From the NCBI RefSeq assembly GCF_016653405.1, contig NZ_NHSN01000016.1:62001-126000 (forward strand): DNA of 64,000 nucleotides, read 5' to 3'. Under the pieces are notes generated by a model. That model worked only from the letters and a program-made list of their open reading frames with translations. It did no database searches and was not told where the DNA came from. Position numbers and translations under genes: made by a program. Origin of the DNA: Halorhodospira halophila. GTDB lineage: Bacteria; Pseudomonadota; Gammaproteobacteria; Nitrococcales; Halorhodospiraceae. Position 1 is the stretch's first letter; the number at the start of each line of letters is the position of its first letter. Shown piece by piece: positions 1 to 8,651 of this stretch.

Positions 1-2
1 CC

Positions 3-404
3 GCCGAGGCGGCGGCGCTGCAGCAGCGGCTGAGCCAGCCCCGGGAGCCGACCAAGCGCTTTCTCAACGCCCGCACGCGCTCCCACGAGGCCGCCGCCTA
101 CATGGAGGCTTGGACGCGCAAGGTGGAGGCCGTGGGTAATCTCAACTACCCGAGCGAAGCCCGCGAGCGGGGGCTATCCGGGCAACTGATCCTCGAGGTA
201 ACGCTGATGCCGGACGGGTCGCTAGAGGACGTGCGCATCATCCAGCCGTCGCGCCACCGGCTGCTCGACGAGGCGGCGGTGCGCATCGTCCGGCTCGGTG
301 CCCCGTACCCGGATGTACCCGAGGAGGTCCTCGAGGGGCAGGACCGCCTGGTGATCACCCGGACCTGGGCATTCATCGAGGGCCGGCGCGTGCGCGCTCA
401 ATAA
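3..404 (+). CDS. TonB C-terminal domain protein, 5' end outside window
   Basis: This is the C-terminal end of an energy-transducing TonB-family protein. The frame is open from the left edge, so the start lies outside the window. The last ~100 residues carry the TonB C-terminal fold: GNLNYPSEAR, then GQLILEVTLMPDG, then DEAAVRIVRLGAPYP, a pattern shared by TonB-like periplasmic proteins that couple inner-membrane energy to outer-membrane transporters. The preceding residues (SHEAAAYMEAW) continue smoothly upstream, so the internal ATG at 102 is unlikely to be the true start. It precedes yqgE by 51 bases, an arrangement seen in other gammaproteobacteria. I cannot tell which TonB paralogue it is. 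Confidence 0.85.
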   Translation, partial: AEAAALQQRLSQPREPTKRFLNARTRSHEAAAYMEAWTRKVEAVGNLNYPSEARERGLSGQLILEVTLMPDGSLEDVRIIQPSRHRLLDEAAVRIVRLGAPYPDVPEEVLEGQDRLVITRTWAFIEGRRVRAQ

Positions 405-455
405 CTGCCTTGCCACCCTTGTCCCGGCTGCGCGCGGTGGCCGATACTGGAGCGC

Positions 456-1034
456 ATGAGCGAGCAAACCGGACAAGGCGGGGACCAGCTGGGCAGTCAG
501 TTCCTGATCGCTATGCCGGCCCTGGACGACCCGAACTTCGCACAGACCGTGACGCTGCTCTGCGAGCACAGCGAGGACGGGGCGATGGGCATCGTGGTGA
601 ACCGACCCACCGAAGTCACCCTCGGCGATCTGTTCCGCCACCTGGAGCTGGAGATCAGCGACGGCTGCCCGCAGGATCAGGTCGTCTACGCCGGTGGACC
701 CGTGCAGCGCGAGCGCGGCTTCGTGCTCCACCCGGCCGGACAGGAGTGGAACGCCACCGCGCCGGTCTGCGAGGGCGTGGCCCTGACCACGTCGCGGGAC
801 ATCCTCGCCGCCCTGGCGCGGGGCGAGGGCCCGGAGCGCTTCCTGGTGGCGCTGGGTTACGCCGGCTGGGGCGCCGGCCAACTGGAGGAGGAGCTGGCCC
901 AGAACGCCTGGCTCTCCGGCCCCGCCGATGCCCGGGTCATCTTCGACACCGATACCAGCCAGCGCTGGCGCGCCGCGGCCGCGCACCTGGGTGTGGACAT
1001 CGCCCTGCTCTCCTCGGAAAGCGGGCATGCCTGA
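456..1034 (+). CDS. yqgE: YqgE/AlgH family protein
   Basis: A 192-residue UPF0301 (YqgE/AlgH) protein of normal length. Family features are visible: the opening GSQFLIAMPALDDPNFAQTV, the MGIVVNRPT block, the VYAGGPVQ motif, and the late GYAGWGAGQLEEEL. The molecular function of the family is unsettled; AlgH was linked to alginate regulation in Pseudomonas. The gene overlaps ruvX (ATG at 1027 lies before its TGA at 1032-1034), the usual yqgE-ruvX pairing, so the two are probably translated together. The start is the ATG at 456. Confidence 0.93.
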   Translation: MSEQTGQGGDQLGSQFLIAMPALDDPNFAQTVTLLCEHSEDGAMGIVVNRPTEVTLGDLFRHLELEISDGCPQDQVVYAGGPVQRERGFVLHPAGQEWNATAPVCEGVALTTSRDILAALARGEGPERFLVALGYAGWGAGQLEEELAQNAWLSGPADARVIFDTDTSQRWRAAAAHLGVDIALLSSESGHA

Positions 1035-1455
1035 GCCGCCCGGCGGCATGCTGATGGGCTTCGACCCCGGTGAGCGGCACATCGGCGTGGCCGTCGGCGA
1101 GGCCCTGTTGGGCACCGCCCGCGGCGTGACCACCCTCAGCGCACGCCACGGACAGCCGGACTGGGCGGCAGTCGCCGGGCTGCTTGAGCACTGGGCGCCG
1201 GCGGCGCTGGTGGTGGGGCTGCCCAGCCACGCCGACGGCAGCGATGCCGACAGCACCGCCCTGGCCCGGCGCCTGGCCGGCCGCCTGCACGGGCGCTTCG
1301 GGCTACCGGTGCACACCATCGACGAGCGCCTCTCCTCGCGTGCCGCGGAGGAGCGGCTCGACCCGCGGCAGCGCCAGCGCGACCCGCAGGCCGTGCACGC
1401 CGAGGCTGCCGCGGTCATCCTCGAGACCTTCTTTGCCCAGCAAGGGGTGGCATGA
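1027..1455 (+). CDS. ruvX: Holliday-junction resolvase-like RuvX (YqgF)
   Basis: A 142-residue RNase H-fold protein. The family is implicated in 16S rRNA 5'-end maturation and in resolving branched DNA. The first acidic motif is GFDPGERHIGVAVG near residue 10. The middle strand is VVGLPSHADGS, and the conserved HTIDERLSS segment follows. Length matches the family. The ATG at 1027 overlaps the end of yqgE; a second ATG about seven codons later is an alternative start. The next gene, pyrR, overlaps its stop by 4 bases (ATGA), so ruvX sits at the head of the pyrimidine cluster. Confidence 0.93.
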   Translation: MPEPPGGMLMGFDPGERHIGVAVGEALLGTARGVTTLSARHGQPDWAAVAGLLEHWAPAALVVGLPSHADGSDADSTALARRLAGRLHGRFGLPVHTIDERLSSRAAEERLDPRQRQRDPQAVHAEAAAVILETFFAQQGVA

Positions 1456-1964
1456 CTGACGCCGAGATCGACGTCCCGCAGTTGCTCGACACCGTCGCCG
1501 CGGAGATCAACACCGAGCTGGAGCGCCGCGGCATCCGCTCGCCGATCCTGGTGGGCATCCACACCGGCGGCGTGTGGGTGGCCCGCGGGCTGCACGACCG
1601 GCTCCTCGCCCGCCCGCCAGTGGGCACCCTGGAGGTCGCCTTCCACCGCGACGACTACGCGACCTCCGGGCTCAAGGCGGCGGTGCAGACCTCCGAGGTT
1701 CCAGTGACCCTGGACGGACGTGCTGTGCTGCTGGTCGATGACGTGATCCACACCGGCCGCACCACGCGGGCGGCGCTCAACGCCCTGTTCGACTACGGCC
1801 GCCCACAGCAGGTGCTCCTGGCCGTGCTGGTCGACCGCGGTGGACGGGAGCTGCCGGTCCAGCCGGATGTCACCGGGACCCGGCTCGAACTCCCCGGTGG
1901 GCAGCGGCTCAAGCTGCGCGGCCCCGAGCCGCTGCGCTTCATGCTGGAAGGAGAGACGCCGTGA
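1452..1964 (+). CDS. pyrR: Bifunctional pyrimidine regulator / uracil phosphoribosyltransferase PyrR
   Basis: A 170-residue type I phosphoribosyltransferase-fold protein. The PRPP-binding loop is plain: [18 protein letters not shown] near residue 95. The [15 protein letters not shown] segment near residue 32 is typical of PyrR. In Gram-positives PyrR attenuates pyr operons by binding mRNA; in gammaproteobacteria such as Pseudomonas it also lies just before pyrB. It starts with ATG overlapping the ruvX stop and ends in a GTGA overlap with pyrB. No attenuator can be judged here because there is no intergenic leader between ruvX and pyrR. Confidence 0.93.
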   Translation: MTDAEIDVPQLLDTVAAEINTELERRGIRSPILVGIHTGGVWVARGLHDRLLARPPVGTLEVAFHRDDYATSGLKAAVQTSEVPVTLDGRAVLLVDDVIHTGRTTRAALNALFDYGRPQQVLLAVLVDRGGRELPVQPDVTGTRLELPGGQRLKLRGPEPLRFMLEGETP

Positions 1965-2947
1965 GCGTGCAACTCGACCCGCAGGGGCAGCTGCGCCACT
2001 TGGTCACCACCGAGGGGCTGCCCCGCGAGCTGCTCGCCCGCATTCTGGATACCGCCGAGTCGTTCTCCGGGGTTCTCGGCAAGTCGGTCAAGAAGGTTCC
2101 GCTGTTGCGCGGGCGGACCATCATCAACCTCTTCTTCGAGCCGAGCACGCGCACCCGCACGACCTTCGAGCTGGCTGCCCAGCGGCTCTCGGCCGATGTG
2201 CTCAACATCGACGTGGCCACCTCCTCCACCAGCAAGGGCGAGAGCCTGCTGGATATGCTGCGCAACCTCGAGGCGATGCAGTGCGACGCCTTTGTGGTCC
2301 GCCACGCCGACAGCGGCGCCGCCGAGTTCATCGCGCGCCATGTGGCCCCCGGGGTGGCGGTGATCAACGCCGGCGACGGGCGTCACGCCCACCCTACCCA
2401 GGCCCTGCTCGACGCTTTCACCATCCGCCGCGAAAAGGGCCCACTGGAGCCGCTGACCATCGCCATCGTTGGCGATATCCTCCACTCGCGGGTGGCCCGC
2501 TCGCAGATCCACGCCCTGCTCGGCCTCGGCGCTGGCGAGGTGCGGGTGATCGGGCCGCGCACGCTGCTCCCGCGGGATATCGGGCGGCTGGGGGTGCGGG
2601 TCCACGAGGACATGGATGCCGGGCTCGACGGCGCCGACGTGGTGATGATGCTGCGCCTGCAGCGCGAGCGGATGCGTGGCGCCCTGCTGCCGAGCGAGAG
2701 CGAGTTCTTCGCCCGCTACGGGCTGACCGAGCGGCGCCTGGAGCGCACCCACCCGGAGGCCATCGTCATGCACCCCGGCCCGGTCAACCGCGGCGTCGAG
2801 CTCGACCCCCAGGTGGCCGACGGGCCGCGCTCGGTGATCCTGCGCCAGGTCACAAACGGCATCGCGGTGCGCATGGCGGTCATGTCCATGGTCCTCGGCG
2901 GGCAGGGCGAGATCCCCACCGAACCGATCGAGGAGGCGTCGAGTTGA
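1961..2947 (+). CDS. pyrB: Aspartate carbamoyltransferase catalytic chain
   Basis: A 328-residue aspartate transcarbamoylase, which makes carbamoyl aspartate in pyrimidine synthesis. The carbamoyl-phosphate site [13 protein letters not shown] is near residue 53. [12 protein letters not shown] and MHPGPVNRG follow in the expected order. No regulatory chain (pyrI) follows. Instead a dihydroorotase-like gene lies directly downstream with a TTGA overlap, the Pseudomonas-type arrangement in which PyrB assembles with a PyrC-like partner. The start is a GTG overlapping the pyrR stop. Confidence 0.96.
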   Translation: MSVQLDPQGQLRHLVTTEGLPRELLARILDTAESFSGVLGKSVKKVPLLRGRTIINLFFEPSTRTRTTFELAAQRLSADVLNIDVATSSTSKGESLLDMLRNLEAMQCDAFVVRHADSGAAEFIARHVAPGVAVINAGDGRHAHPTQALLDAFTIRREKGPLEPLTIAIVGDILHSRVARSQIHALLGLGAGEVRVIGPRTLLPRDIGRLGVRVHEDMDAGLDGADVVMMLRLQRERMRGALLPSESEFFARYGLTERRLERTHPEAIVMHPGPVNRGVELDPQVADGPRSVILRQVTNGIAVRMAVMSMVLGGQGEIPTEPIEEASS

Positions 2948-4227
2948 GCCGCATCCACATCCACGGCGGGCACGTCATCGACCCGGCCAGCGGCCTGGAC
3001 GAGCCGCGCGATGTATTCATCGCCGACGGGCGGATCCTCGCCGTGGGCACGGCGCCGGACGGGTTCGCCGCCGACCGGGCCATCGACGCCACCGGGCAGC
3101 TGGTCCTCCCCGGCCTGGTGGACCTGGCCGCGCGGCTGCGCGAGCCCGGCGCCACGCGCAAGGGCGGCATCGTCCCGGAGAGCCGGGCGGCGGCGGCCGG
3201 CGGGATCACCACCCTGCTCCTGCCCCCGGACACCCGGCCAGCCATGGACACGCCGTCGGTGGTGGAGCTGGTGCACAGCCGCGCGCAGGTGGCCGATGCC
3301 GCCCGCGTGCGGCCGCTCGGGGCGCTGACCCGCGAGCTCGATGGCGAGTACCTGGCCGAGATGGCCGCCCTGCGCGACGCCGGCTGCCCGGCGGTCTGCG
3401 ACGGCGGCCGCCCCGTCGCCAACACCCTGGTGTTGCGGCGCGCACTGGACTATGCAGCCACCTTCTCGCTGCCGGTCGTCCTCACCCCGGAGGATCCGAG
3501 CCTGGCCGACAGCGGCCGCGTCCACGAGGGCGAGACCGCCACCCGGCTGGGGCTGCCCGGGCAGCCGGCGGCGACCGAGACCGCCGCCGTCGGGCGGATC
3601 CTGGCCCTCGTCGAGGAGAGCGGCAACCCGGTCCACCTGGGCCGGCTGTCCACGGCGCGCGCCGCCGCCATGGTCGCCGAGGCGCGCCGGGCACAGCTGC
3701 CGGTGACCGCCGACGTGGCCATCCACCAGCTGCTGTTCACCGAACAGGACTGCGACGCCTACAACACCGCCGCCCACGTCCGCCCGCCGCTGCGCACCGC
3801 GCAGGACCGCGACGGGCTGCGCCGGGCGGTGGCCGAGGGGGCGATCACCGCCATCTGCTCGGACCACCAGCCCCACGACCCTGACGCCAAGATCTGCCCC
3901 TTCGCCGACAGCGAACCCGGTGTCAGCGGCGTCGACACCCTGCTCGGGCTGACCCTGCGCCTGGTCGACGAGGGGCTGCTGTCGATCGCCGAGGCGGTCG
4001 ACCGGGTCACCCTGGGCCCGGCCCGGGCGCTCGGCCTGGAGGCCGGCACCCTGACGCCCGGCGCCGCCGCCGATGTGGCGGTCGTCGATCCGCGACAGAC
4101 CTGGCGGGTGACCCCCGAGAGCCTGCACAGCCGCGGCCGCAACTCCCTGGTCCTGGGCCAGGAGCTGGCCGGCCGCGCCACCGCCACCCTGGTCGCCGGG
4201 CGCATCGTCTATCCCCGCACCCCGTGA
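2944..4227 (+). CDS. pyrC': Dihydroorotase-like subunit PyrC' (probably non-catalytic)
   Basis: A 427-residue amidohydrolase-fold protein of the dihydroorotase family, starting at a TTG that overlaps the pyrB stop. The place where active dihydroorotases have a HxH metal-binding pair (DxHxHLREPG) reads [10 protein letters not shown], so both histidines are gone. The [13 protein letters not shown] segment is still present. In Pseudomonas an inactive paralogue of this kind (PyrC' or PyrX) is needed to assemble the aspartate transcarbamoylase dodecamer, and an active pyrC lies elsewhere. I infer the same structural role here from the lost histidines and the tight pyrB coupling. Confidence 0.85.
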   Translation: MSRIHIHGGHVIDPASGLDEPRDVFIADGRILAVGTAPDGFAADRAIDATGQLVLPGLVDLAARLREPGATRKGGIVPESRAAAAGGITTLLLPPDTRPAMDTPSVVELVHSRAQVADAARVRPLGALTRELDGEYLAEMAALRDAGCPAVCDGGRPVANTLVLRRALDYAATFSLPVVLTPEDPSLADSGRVHEGETATRLGLPGQPAATETAAVGRILALVEESGNPVHLGRLSTARAAAMVAEARRAQLPVTADVAIHQLLFTEQDCDAYNTAAHVRPPLRTAQDRDGLRRAVAEGAITAICSDHQPHDPDAKICPFADSEPGVSGVDTLLGLTLRLVDEGLLSIAEAVDRVTLGPARALGLEAGTLTPGAAADVAVVDPRQTWRVTPESLHSRGRNSLVLGQELAGRATATLVAGRIVYPRTP

Positions 4228-4250
4228 ACCGAACCGATTCGGAGGCAACC

Positions 4251-5111
4251 GTGAGCGCTTCGCCCAACGTCGTCGATGTCACCATCGAGAATTTCAAGGA
4301 ACAGGCCATCGATGCCTCGATGCAGCAGCCTGTGCTGATCTACTTCTGGGCGCAGTGGTGTGAGCCCTGCAAGACCCTCAGCCCGCTGCTGGAAAAGCTG
4401 GCCGATGAGTATCAGGGCGGCTTCCGCCTGGCCAAGGTGGACTGCGACCAGCAACAGCAGCTGGCCACGCAGGTGGGGGTGCAGAGCCTACCCACCGCCC
4501 TGCTGGTCAAGGAAGGACAACCGGTGGACCAGTTCATGGGCGCCGTCCCCGAGGGGGAGCTGCGCCAGTGGCTGGGCCAGTACGTGGAGGCCCCCGAGAC
4601 GGACCCCTATGAACAGGCCCGGGAGCTGATGAGCGAAGGCCGCTCCACCGAGGCGGTCCCGTACCTGCGCGCTGCCCGGGAACAGCGTCCCGATGAGGCC
4701 GGGGTCACCATCGACCTGGCCCGCGCGCTGCTGCAAAGCGGTGACGCCGACGAGGCCTTCACGCTGGTTGAGGGGCTGTCTGCCAACGATCAGCAGGACC
4801 CGCGGGCGCAGGGGATCCTCGCGCGCAAGGAGTTCGCCGAACGGGTGCGCGACCTGCCCGCGCTCGAGGCGCTGGAGCAGCGTGTGGAGGCCGACGCCGG
4901 CGACGGCCAGGCCCGCCTGGAACTGGCCTTGCGCCTGGTGGTAGCCGGCGGCGAGCTGGAGGCCCTGGACCACCTGCTCCACCTCGTCCAGCGCGACCCG
5001 GAGCGTCGTGACGAGGCCCACCAGGTGGCGCTCCAGGTCCTCGGCATGCTCGGCCCCGAGCACCCGGAGGCGCGCCGCTACCGCCAGCGGCTGTTCCAGC
5101 TGCTGCACTGA
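4251..5111 (+). CDS. cnoX: Thioredoxin-TPR co-chaperone CnoX/YbbN-like
   Basis: About 286 residues: an N-terminal thioredoxin domain followed by TPR-like repeats, the build of CnoX (YbbN), a holdase that hands clients to GroEL or DnaK. The active-site motif WCEPC is intact with both cysteines, unlike E. coli YbbN (SQHC), so this one could be redox-active. The helical half holds repeats such as EARELMSEGRSTEAVPYLRAA and DLARALLQSGDADEAF. I chose GTG at 4251 because GGAGG lies 10 bases upstream at 4241; the frame also has a GTG at 4224 overlapping the pyrC' stop. Confidence 0.88.
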   Translation: MSASPNVVDVTIENFKEQAIDASMQQPVLIYFWAQWCEPCKTLSPLLEKLADEYQGGFRLAKVDCDQQQQLATQVGVQSLPTALLVKEGQPVDQFMGAVPEGELRQWLGQYVEAPETDPYEQARELMSEGRSTEAVPYLRAAREQRPDEAGVTIDLARALLQSGDADEAFTLVEGLSANDQQDPRAQGILARKEFAERVRDLPALEALEQRVEADAGDGQARLELALRLVVAGGELEALDHLLHLVQRDPERRDEAHQVALQVLGMLGPEHPEARRYRQRLFQLLH

Positions 5112-5147
5112 GCGGGGGCGTGGAGGCGTGCGGCCGGCGGGCCGATG

Positions 5148-5921
5148 TCAGATGGCCTCGCCGGCCTCCTCGGCCCGCTTGCCGCTGCGCTCGAGCACGC
5201 GGTCGATGAACGCCCGGGTCTCGTACGGGGCCCGGCGGTGGAGCAACCAGCGCAGATCCTCGAGGTTCTGCAGGTTCGGGTTGGAGAGCAAGTTGCGGTA
5301 GACGTTGCCCGGCCCCCAGTTGTAGGCGGCCAGGGCCAGCCATGTGGCCATCGGCTCGCCGTAGCTGGCGTAGCGCTCGTGGAGGTGGGCCAAGTAATGG
5401 CTGCCGAGGAGGATGTTCAGCCGCGGGTCGGCCAGATCCTCGGCCTCGATCTCCAGGCCCTCGCGCTCGCCGAAGCGCTCGAGCCACTCCGTTACGCGCT
5501 CGCCAACGTCCACCGCTGCCATCGGGCGGACCTGCATCAGGCCCACCGCCCCGGCACTGCTCACCACCCCCGGGCGGTAGTCGCTCTCGGTGCGCACCAC
5601 GGCACGGATCAGATCGGCGCTCAGGCCGGTGACCTCAGCCGCCTCGTCGATCAGCTCGTCAAGGTGCTCGCGCGGGATCGCCCGGTTGGAGCCCACCGGC
5701 TGGTCGCGCTCGGCCTGCCGGTCCTCGACGATGGTCTCGACCACCGCCCGGGACACCTCGGGCATCCCGGCCGAGGCGCGCAGGCGCTCGAGCTGTTCGG
5801 AGCAGTCGGCGCCAGCCGCACCCCGCTCGGCCGCCCACGGCGAGTGGTGCAGGTGATACGCCCCGAGCGAGGCGAACACCAGACCACAGCCGCCGATGAG
5901 CCAGTTGGCGTGCATGCGCAT
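5148..5921 (-). CDS. Lytic transglycosylase, SLT domain
   Basis: About 257 residues. It starts at ATG 5921 behind AAGGGGG; the longer open frame upstream is not needed. An N-terminal hydrophobic stretch (WLIGGCGLVFASLGAY) should be a signal peptide or anchor. The catalytic domain has AVVRTESDYRP with the catalytic Glu, then SSAGAVGLMQVRP, then LALAAYNWGPGNV, the classic goose-lysozyme-like SLT pattern of enzymes that cut peptidoglycan to anhydro-muropeptides. It converges with cnoX. Which Mlt/Slt subfamily it belongs to cannot be settled; the size is near MltE- or EmtA-like and other short SLT proteins. Confidence 0.9.
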   Translation of the reverse strand: MRMHANWLIGGCGLVFASLGAYHLHHSPWAAERGAAGADCSEQLERLRASAGMPEVSRAVVETIVEDRQAERDQPVGSNRAIPREHLDELIDEAAEVTGLSADLIRAVVRTESDYRPGVVSSAGAVGLMQVRPMAAVDVGERVTEWLERFGEREGLEIEAEDLADPRLNILLGSHYLAHLHERYASYGEPMATWLALAAYNWGPGNVYRNLLSNPNLQNLEDLRWLLHRRAPYETRAFIDRVLERSGKRAEEAGEAI

Positions 5922-6081
5922 GACGCACCCCCTTGCATGAAGCCCTGCCAATTTCCTCACTTTAACACGGGTATCAGGCGGCCGACGGCCTCGCCCCTGG
6001 CGCGGTTCGACGCGGCACGCAGCGCCCCGTATCATTCCGGGGTCGGTTCTTCCCAATAGCCTAGACGGGATCCGAGAGATC

Positions 6082-6768
6082 ATGAGCGAAATCGCCAGCC
6101 GCCTGGCCGCGGTGCAGGAGCGCGTCCGCGCCGCCGAGGCCAGCCACGGCCGCCCGGCCGGCAGCGTGCAGATCCTGGCGGTCAGCAAACGCCACCCGGG
6201 GGCCGCCATCCGTGCCGCCCACGCCGCCGGGCAGCCCGCCTTCGGCGAGAACTACTTGCAGGAGGCCGCCGAGAAGCAGGCGGAACTGGCCGATCTGGAC
6301 ATCCAGTGGCACTTTATCGGCGGGGTACAGTCGAACAAAACCCGCGAGGTGGCCGAGCGCTTTGACTGGATTCACACCGTCGACCGGGCCAAGATCGCCC
6401 GCCGGCTCAGTGAGCAGCGCCCGAGCGATCGAGAAGCGCTTAACGTCTGCCTGCAGGTGAACATCAGCGAGGAGCCGCAGAAGGCCGGCTGCCCGCCGGA
6501 CGACGTCTTCGAGCTCGCCGCCGCCGTGGACGGCCTGCCGAGGCTGCGCCTGCGCGGGCTGATGGCCCTGCCGGCACCGGCCGAGGCGTTCGCCGAGCAG
6601 CGCCAGCCGCTGGCCCGGCTGCGCAAGCTGCGCGAGGAGCTCCACGAGCGCGGCCACCGCGAGCTGGACACGCTGTCGATGGGGATGTCGGCGGACCTCG
6701 AGGCGGCCATCGCCGAGGGCGCCACCATCATACGGATCGGTACCGCGATCTTCGGGCCGCGGATGTAG
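6082..6768 (+). CDS. yggS: Pyridoxal phosphate homeostasis protein YggS
   Basis: A 228-residue member of the YggS/PROSC family, which binds PLP and keeps its free level in balance. The PLP-lysine segment is LAVSKRHPG near residue 33. It is followed by FGENYLQEA, WHFIGGVQSNKTREV, HTVDR, and LSMGMSADLEAAIAEGAT near the C terminus, all family hallmarks. It lies 13 bases before proC, the classical yggS-proC-yggT-yggU order. Confidence 0.96.
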   Translation: MSEIASRLAAVQERVRAAEASHGRPAGSVQILAVSKRHPGAAIRAAHAAGQPAFGENYLQEAAEKQAELADLDIQWHFIGGVQSNKTREVAERFDWIHTVDRAKIARRLSEQRPSDREALNVCLQVNISEEPQKAGCPPDDVFELAAAVDGLPRLRLRGLMALPAPAEAFAEQRQPLARLRKLREELHERGHRELDTLSMGMSADLEAAIAEGATIIRIGTAIFGPRM

Positions 6769-6781
6769 AGGAGGAATCACT

Positions 6782-7612
6782 ATGGCCCAGCACGCGCGCA
6801 TCGCCTTCATCGGAGGCGGCAACATGGCCCGCTCGCTTATCGGCGGGCTGATCGCCGACGGCTACCCGGCCACGCACATCGTCGCCAGCGAGCCCGAGAC
6901 CGAGCGCCGCGAACGCCTGGCCGGCGAACTGGGCATCGAGACCTGCGCCGACAACGCGGCGGCGGCGGAGGCCGCAGATGCCGTCATCCTGGCCGTCAAA
7001 CCGCAGGTCATGCGCGGCGTGGCCGAGGCGCTCGGGCCGATCATCGCCCGGCGCGGCGCGGTGGCGATCTCCATCGCCGCCGGCATCCGCCTGGGCGATC
7101 TGCAGCGCTGGCTCGGCGCCGGAACGGCCATCGTGCGCACCATGCCCAACACCCCCTCGCTGGTACAGAGCGGTGCTACGGCGCTCTATGCCAACGAGCA
7201 GGCCAGTGAAGCGCAGCGCGAGCTGGCCGAGACCCTGCTGCGCGCCGTGGGGCAGACCCGGTGGCTGGAGAACGAGCAGCAGATGGACGCAGTGACCGCC
7301 ATCTCCGGCAGCGGTCCGGCGTACTTCTTCCTGGTCATGGAGGCGTTGGAGGAGGCTGGCGTGGAGCTCGGCCTGGACCGCGAAACGGCCCGTCTGCTGA
7401 CCCTGGAGACGGCCACCGGGGCGGCCCGCATGGCCCTGGAATCCGACGATCCGCCGGCGCAGCTGCGCCAGCGGGTGACCTCACCGGGGGGCACCACCGA
7501 GCGCGCCCTCGAAGTCCTGGAAGCGTCCGATCTGCGCGGTGCCTTGCAGCGGGCGGCCGAAGCCGCCGCGACCCGCGCCGATGAGCTTGGCAACCTGCTA
7601 GGGGAGCAGTAA
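6782..7612 (+). CDS. proC: Pyrroline-5-carboxylate reductase
   Basis: A 276-residue enzyme for the last step of proline synthesis, reducing pyrroline-5-carboxylate with NAD(P)H. The N-terminal dinucleotide site is IAFIGGGNMARSLIGGL. Also visible are AVKPQVM, RTMPNTPSLVQSG and the C-terminal TSPGGTTERALEVLE. AGAGGAATCACT directly before the ATG is a good ribosome site. Its TAA overlaps the ATG of yggT by one base. Confidence 0.96.
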   Translation: MAQHARIAFIGGGNMARSLIGGLIADGYPATHIVASEPETERRERLAGELGIETCADNAAAAEAADAVILAVKPQVMRGVAEALGPIIARRGAVAISIAAGIRLGDLQRWLGAGTAIVRTMPNTPSLVQSGATALYANEQASEAQRELAETLLRAVGQTRWLENEQQMDAVTAISGSGPAYFFLVMEALEEAGVELGLDRETARLLTLETATGAARMALESDDPPAQLRQRVTSPGGTTERALEVLEASDLRGALQRAAEAAATRADELGNLLGEQ

Positions 7613-8190
7613 TGGAATCCAACCACTTCGCCGACGCCCTGATCTTCCTGATCGCCACCGCCTTCTCGCTCTACATCCTGGCGGTCCTGCTGCGCTTCTT
7701 GCTGCAGACGGTGCGTGCCGACTTCTTCAACCCGATCTCGCAGTTCCTGGTGCGCGCCACCTCACCGGTGCTCAACCCCCTGCGCCGGGTCATCCCCGGG
7801 GTCGGCGGCATCGATCTGGCGGCGATCGTACTGATGTTCGTCCTGCAACTGGCGGCGCTCTACATCATCTTCCTGCTCGCCTACGGGCAGCAGCCGCCGC
7901 TCGGGCCGCTGGCGATCGAGGCGGTGGGACGCCTGCTGGGCCTGGTACTGAACCTCTATACGGTGCTGATCCTGATCGGCGTGATCATCAGCTGGGTCAA
8001 CCCCACCGCTAGCCACCCGGGGCTGCACCTGCTCCAGCAGCTGGTCAACCCGATCCTGCGCCCGATCCGCTCCTTCATGCCGGATATGGGCGGACTGGAC
8101 CTCTCGCCGCTGGTCGCCTTGGTGCTGATCCACGTGGTGCGGATGCTCACCGTCTACCCGCTGCGTGGCCAGGTACCACTGCCCATGTAG
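7612..8190 (+). CDS. yggT: YggT family integral membrane protein
   Basis: A 192-residue membrane protein with two copies of the YggT unit. Each copy has a long hydrophobic pair of helices followed by a conserved PxLxPxRxxxPxxGGxD motif: PVLNPLRRVIPGVGGIDL near residue 55 and PILRPIRSFMPDMGGLDL near residue 147. The YggT family is implicated in osmotic and ionic tolerance in E. coli and in cell-division-linked roles elsewhere; the biochemical role is unknown. It belongs to the proC operon. Confidence 0.93.
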   Translation: MESNHFADALIFLIATAFSLYILAVLLRFLLQTVRADFFNPISQFLVRATSPVLNPLRRVIPGVGGIDLAAIVLMFVLQLAALYIIFLLAYGQQPPLGPLAIEAVGRLLGLVLNLYTVLILIGVIISWVNPTASHPGLHLLQQLVNPILRPIRSFMPDMGGLDLSPLVALVLIHVVRMLTVYPLRGQVPLPM

Positions 8191-8278
8191 CCGCCGCGGC
8201 CCCGCGGCGTCGCCGGGGTGTCCGGCGGCGCCGTGATCCGTCCCGCACCCCCCATCGACCGCTACGGTTGCCGACGCC

Positions 8279-8584
8279 ATGCCCTGGATCACCCCGGACC
8301 CGGAACACGACGCCTGGCTGGTGCACGTCCGCGTCACCCCACGGGCCAAGCGGGAGGCGCTGGACGTGCAGGGCGAGCGACTGCGCGTGCGCCTGAACAC
8401 CCCACCGGTTGAGGGCAAGGCCAACGCCGCCCTGTGCAAGCTGCTGGCCCGGCAGTTCGGCGTGGCCAAGTCGGCCGTGACGCTGCTGCGCGGTGAGCGC
8501 AGCCGGGACAAGACCCTGCGCATCACGGCTCCCAAGCAGTGGCCGGAGGGGCTGCCGCGCCCGGAAGCCCCCCCGCCAACCTGA
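8279..8584 (+). CDS. yggU: DUF167 family protein YggU
   Basis: A 101-residue protein of the DUF167/YggU family, of unknown function. The family core is clear: [40 protein letters not shown], and [16 protein letters not shown]. It is 88 bases downstream of yggT, so it may have its own signal or be a late gene of the same operon. Confidence 0.92.
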   Translation: MPWITPDPEHDAWLVHVRVTPRAKREALDVQGERLRVRLNTPPVEGKANAALCKLLARQFGVAKSAVTLLRGERSRDKTLRITAPKQWPEGLPRPEAPPPT

Positions 8585-8590
8585 GGCGGC

Positions 8591-8620
8591 TTGTCCCGGC
8601 CATAGCCGGCTCGCTAGACT
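8591..8620 (+). promoter_or_regulatory. Candidate sigma-70-type promoter for metX
   Basis: TTGTCC at 8591-8596 and TAGACT at 8615-8620, separated by 18 bases, lie about 30 bases before the metX ATG. This fits a -35/-10 pair with two mismatches in each box. It is a pattern match only. No SAM riboswitch or MET box could be recognised in the short gap. Confidence 0.35.
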
Positions 8621-8651
8621 GCACGGCTATTGCTCAGCGAGCGGAAGTGTC

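Noticed and set aside
222-1751. A 509-codon open frame on the minus strand across yqgE, ruvX and pyrR
   Set aside because: It is an antisense shadow of three well-recognised genes; its composition (Arg/His/Gly/Gln-rich) shows no domain.
2716-4248. A 510-codon minus-strand frame opposite pyrC'
   Set aside because: It mirrors the GC bias of the real gene and has no recognisable domain; such long antisense frames are common in GC-rich DNA.
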